Of a stretch of DNA of 60,000 bases, positions 56,988-60,000 are shown in pieces. The notes beneath the pieces are model-generated. The model saw nothing but the letters and a program-made list of their open reading frames with translations, was not told where the DNA came from and searched no databases. The stretch spans positions 13,585,001 to 13,645,000 of the forward strand of contig NC_092673.1 of assembly GCF_964355755.1 (NCBI RefSeq). The letters run 5' to 3'. How positions within the stretch are numbered: position 1 is the stretch's first letter; the number at the start of each line of letters is the position of its first letter. The DNA is from Antedon mediterranea (lineage: Eukaryota > Echinodermata > Crinoidea > Comatulida > Antedonidae). A program made the translations under genes and the position numbers.

Positions 56988-57240
56988 GTTCGTGAATTAA
57001 TATTGTTCATGAATAAATATTGAATAATATTCATGAATTAAAGTTGAATAAAGTTCATGAACTAATAATGAATACAGTTCATGTGTTTAGATTGAATAAG
57101 CAACACCAGAGCATTGTTGAACAACATTCATACAATGTTCATGAATATTTAATGAATTGGGCCATTTAATATTCATAAAAGTTCATGAACAGTTTGTGCA
57201 TATGCATGAATTGGGTTAAAGAATAGTTCATGAATAAATC
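56988..57240. repeat. TTCATGAA palindrome cluster
   Basis: The octamer TTCATGAA or a one-base variant occurs at least six times in 250 bp, spaced irregularly by about 35-60 bp in AT-rich sequence. Confidence 0.6.
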
Positions 57241-57244
57241 ATAA

Positions 57245-57600
57245 ACGTTTCGCAGGGGATTTGCAGTCAATAATAATGCACTGTGGTTCTAGTAACAAAC
57301 GCCGGTACATAGACATTGTGAAGACAATGGAGAATAAACAGCAGTTCCAGGTCAGCATGCCTTCACAGGCTGTGATTTTACAGGAAAGGGCAAAACAAAA
57401 CCCTATGACATTCTAGAGAACGACAGCAAGAGGAAATTAATCCAATTCTTTTGCTAAATGTCCTCCAGATAAGAGCCAAACCATCGGATAGCAGAGTTTG
57501 TATGCTGTTTAAATTTATAGACAAAATTAAAACATTTGATATCAACATTGAGGAAGTCATTGAAGGCACAATTGTTTTGATCCTTCCTCAAATTCCTAGT
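57245..57600 (+). pseudogene. PIN/XPG-like domain fragment of a transposon protein
   Basis: Reads MHCGSSNKRRYIDIVK, then in another frame QHAFTGCDFTGKGKTKPYDI with LENDSKRKLIQFF, then PSDSRVCMLFKFIDKIK and VIEGTIVLILPQI. The HAFTGCD-x-G-GK signature is shared by many transposon-linked proteins; GCD followed by a Gly-rich turn resembles the XPG/FEN helix-two-turn-helix. Frameshifts are present. Assignment to a superfamily (Academ-like?) is tentative. Confidence 0.4.
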
Positions 57601-57604
57601 TCAT

Positions 57605-58470
57605 TTTAGCACCTTGGGTCCCACCTTAATCAACTTTCACCTTAATCAACTCTCAATGTGGTATTTGCAATTCTGTCTGTCACTGTCCGTTGCAATCATG
57701 TTGTGTGAAAGAATTGTGCCTTTGTTCAACGTCGGTGATACTGTTCAATGGTAAAGTAAAATATAATCAATTAAATACTGGGTGACCTTACGACACTGAT
57801 TCAATGATTGTTTTTTCTCACTTCAGACAATACAAACAGTTGCCATTCCTATCCTACAGAGAGACTCAACACAAGCTGGAAAGACAACATTGAGAAACCG
57901 CACCGCAGTTTTAGATACAGTGCGAAACATAATAAGTGGAGGCGAGCCGAAGGCCCAGTAGGTGAATGAAATCCACCACATGCCATTAGAAAAAACGCCT
58001 ATAAAAATGCCCATGGGAAATCTTCTGTCACTGAAGACAAATCTAGGAATAACCTAGAAAAGAAACAAAGAGTTAAAGCAGTAAGTGTGAAATGTCCGGT
58101 CTGTGAATAATCTTTCGGGCAGTAGTCTGTCACCGATTATAACCGCACACTGAAATTGACTGAATTTTAATCAATTACAAACACAAAAAAAAAAACCATC
58201 GCAGTTTTTTAATATATTTAGATCTTTGAAAAACAGATGAATTTAGCAAAAATGTCTGGCGGTGAAAGTATTAAAATAGGATCATTATGTAGTAGAATTC
58301 ATTAATATACCGTTAGGCCTTCATAATCCAATTGATGCAGTGCAGGCTAAATAGGCAATTAATGCAAAGATTCTTAGTAGGCCTAAATCAATTATGTAGA
58401 TTAGCTATTTCTACAAATATGATATTTTTTTACTTAAAGTTGGTTGACATATAATGCAAACTTGACAGTG
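57605..58470. other. No gene firmly recognised
   Basis: A charged exon-like stretch at 57830-58080 ends at a GTAAGT donor (AQAGKTTLRNRTAVLD-like frame) but has a stop. Nothing else seen. Confidence 0.3.
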
Positions 58471-58473
58471 AAT

Positions 58474-58860
58474 ATGACTGTCTGTTCTGCAGTTGGATGT
58501 AAAAGAAAATGTGAAAATGCAAGGATGTTCAGGTTCCCATCGGAAAAGTTGGGAGGCCAAAAATGGCATGCTTCCCACAATGATCAGCTGTGTAAGGTAG
58601 AGACACATACTTGAACATGGAATACTACTGTATCAAGAAGGGATTAAACTATAATGCCGTCATCTCAGCGGCGATATATACATGTCAAATGGAGGGCATT
58701 TTGTAAGAAATACTGTAGTATGATGGAGCAATATTGTACATTACAGGCACATTTTAAAGAGAAAAAACTAATGAAAAATGCAATTCTCACTATTTTTGAT
58801 CGAAAACACCGAAGCACAGAAAGCCCCCAAAACAGTATCTGTGCCATGATCACACATACT
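58474..58860 (+). CDS. THAP-domain protein, N-terminal exons
   Basis: Exon 1 (58474-58596) starts MTVCSAVGCKRKCENARMF, with FRFPSEK and W following, then a GTAGAG donor. Exon 2 starts at 58747 after TTACAG: AHFKEKKLMKNAILTIFD. Together they give the THAP zinc-binding layout C-x4-C...FxFP...W...HF...AILTIF; the C of the expected C-x2-H pair is not visible next to AHF. THAP domains bind DNA and occur in P-element transposases and host regulators. The downstream body was not found. The GTAGAG donor is weak, so the joint is uncertain. Confidence 0.55.
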
Positions 58861-59299
58861 GTCCATCACTATCAAAAAGGTAAATTGCCGACAATGTATT
58901 CTCATCAATTACTTTAATTATAAGTCATCTTGGTATACAGTAAGTCTGAAGAAACTTCATGGTTGAACACCCTGATCAAACAATCATTTTCAGTATTAGT
59001 GTGGTTCAAAAGAAGGTGCTAAAGCTCAAAACTCATTTAATCCCTAAGGCCAATCCAAAAGTAAAATATTGATTTTTTATAAATCACTTGTTATTTTGAG
59101 TCCCATCATAAGTTGATGGGATTGGAGTTGTTTTGGATTAGGCCCTACTTTATAACATTTATTTTGTGCTTTTATAGGAAAAAGATATGAACACCGGCTT
59201 GTGGGCCACACAGATGTTCTAGCCAGCATAGTGTTGCTACAGAAGCCTAAACATTGAAAAAGGTTCATAGGAAACCATGTTCACAAATGCTGCAAGGTA

Positions 59300-60000
59300 C
59301 ATTAGGTATTAATGTATTTTAAAGTTTCCCTTTTTTCATTATTATTTTTATTATTCAATTCAATTCAAAGAACATCTATTAACATCCAAAAGACAAAAAG
59401 TAACAAAAAACAACAATGGCAAGAGATAATAAAGAAAATGGATGAAGGCAGATCCCAGAAAGATGTGAATCTTTGAACCTTTACAAATTAATTAAAAATA
59501 GAAAATTATGAAAAAAATAAATACAAATAAAGTTAATAAATTAATTTTTTTTAAATAAAAAATTATATGCAATTATTTTATTTTACAAGGGTTGTCCATC
59601 CAGCCGAAGCTGAGCATTAGGGACCCTCACATCATGACAAGACAATAAATATAATTTAAAAATACAAAATAAAACAATTAAAAATTAATAATTAAAATTT
59701 TCTGTTTTACATTCAGTTTTTCTTCAAAGCCCCAACTTTCATAACACCACAAAACATAACAACACAGTACAGAACACCACCAAAGATGAAACTTGTTGAT
59801 GTCCTGAACAGCCCAACAAAAAGGAGAGTGTCGGTTGTAGGAACATTTCCATTACTGGGATAAACTTTGATATAACATAATACAGCAAGAACATTTACAA
59901 GAACAAACAACTATTCATCCAACTTCATAGAAACTACTGTATTGTCTCTCCAAATGCATTTCCCAATATCCTATGCAATTTACTTAAAATATTAATACAT
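59300..60000. other. AT-rich repeat, possible LINE 3' end (minus)
   Basis: ATTCAATTCAATTCAA at about 59354-59370 resembles the tail at 6247-6266 and could be the 3' tail of a minus-strand LINE. No coding motif follows. The ORF 59713-59910 (minus) is hydrophobic and unsupported. Confidence 0.3.

Overview
This is animal DNA, AT-rich and intron-bearing, with TAGGCCTA-type low-complexity tracts. It has no bacterial or phage gene organisation. The mix of transposon families (CR1/L2-type LINEs, Gypsy, BEL/Pao, DIRS, PIF/Harbinger, hAT, MULE, a RAG1-RING-like element) suggests a marine invertebrate. An echinoderm or other invertebrate deuterostome would fit, but the species cannot be fixed from sequence alone. 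Most of the window is dead or dying mobile DNA. The few host-like genes are fragmentary.

Layout. 1-4.4 kb: a LINE tail, a set of 42-nt micro-exons (minus), an AT palindrome array, and a ZU5-UPA exon (minus) split by a 626-bp TTAA-flanked MITE. 6.2-7.4 kb: a LINE reverse transcriptase (minus). 12-16 kb: decayed PIF/Harbinger transposase pieces and two unknown minus ORFs. 16.3-17.5 kb: a hAT-like non-autonomous element. 18.0-24.5 kb: a CR1/L2-like LINE (minus) whose ORF2 is cut by a Gypsy element with identical 94-bp LTRs, a 5-bp target duplication, PBS and PPT, but no integrase. 24.5-25.5 kb: unknown small ORFs. 26-27 kb: a hAT/ZNF862-like relic. 29.3-30.5 kb: a spliceable OB-fold-like gene (minus). 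31.4-34.3 kb: SGNH-like and shuffled DIRS/tyrosine-recombinase fragments.

34.3-46.1 kb is a nested stack. A BEL/Pao element (minus) is split by a CR1 fragment (plus). The CR1 fragment is split by a 6,878-bp DNA transposon with perfect 45-bp TIRs and a GAAAC target duplication. That transposon carries a spliced SAM-domain/UIM gene and is itself hit by a small Harbinger element. A further LINE fragment sits in the BEL gag. 46.8-48.4 kb: MULE transposase relic. 49-50.1 kb: two related TIR elements flanking two tRNA-Val-like sequences. 50.5-51.3 kb: an element with TIRs of about 85 bp. 51.4-52.2 kb and 55.0-56.75 kb: two copies of one transposase family, the second preceded by a RAG1-N-terminus-like zinc/RING exon. 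57-59 kb: a PIN/XPG-like fragment and a THAP-domain gene.

The most interesting items are the transposon carrying the SAM/UIM (ubiquitin-related) gene at 36.1-42.95 kb, the RAG1-RING-like element at 55-56.7 kb, and the integrase-less but apparently recently inserted Gypsy copy. All calls come from reading the sequence by eye. Exon boundaries are inferred from GT/AG and frame continuity.
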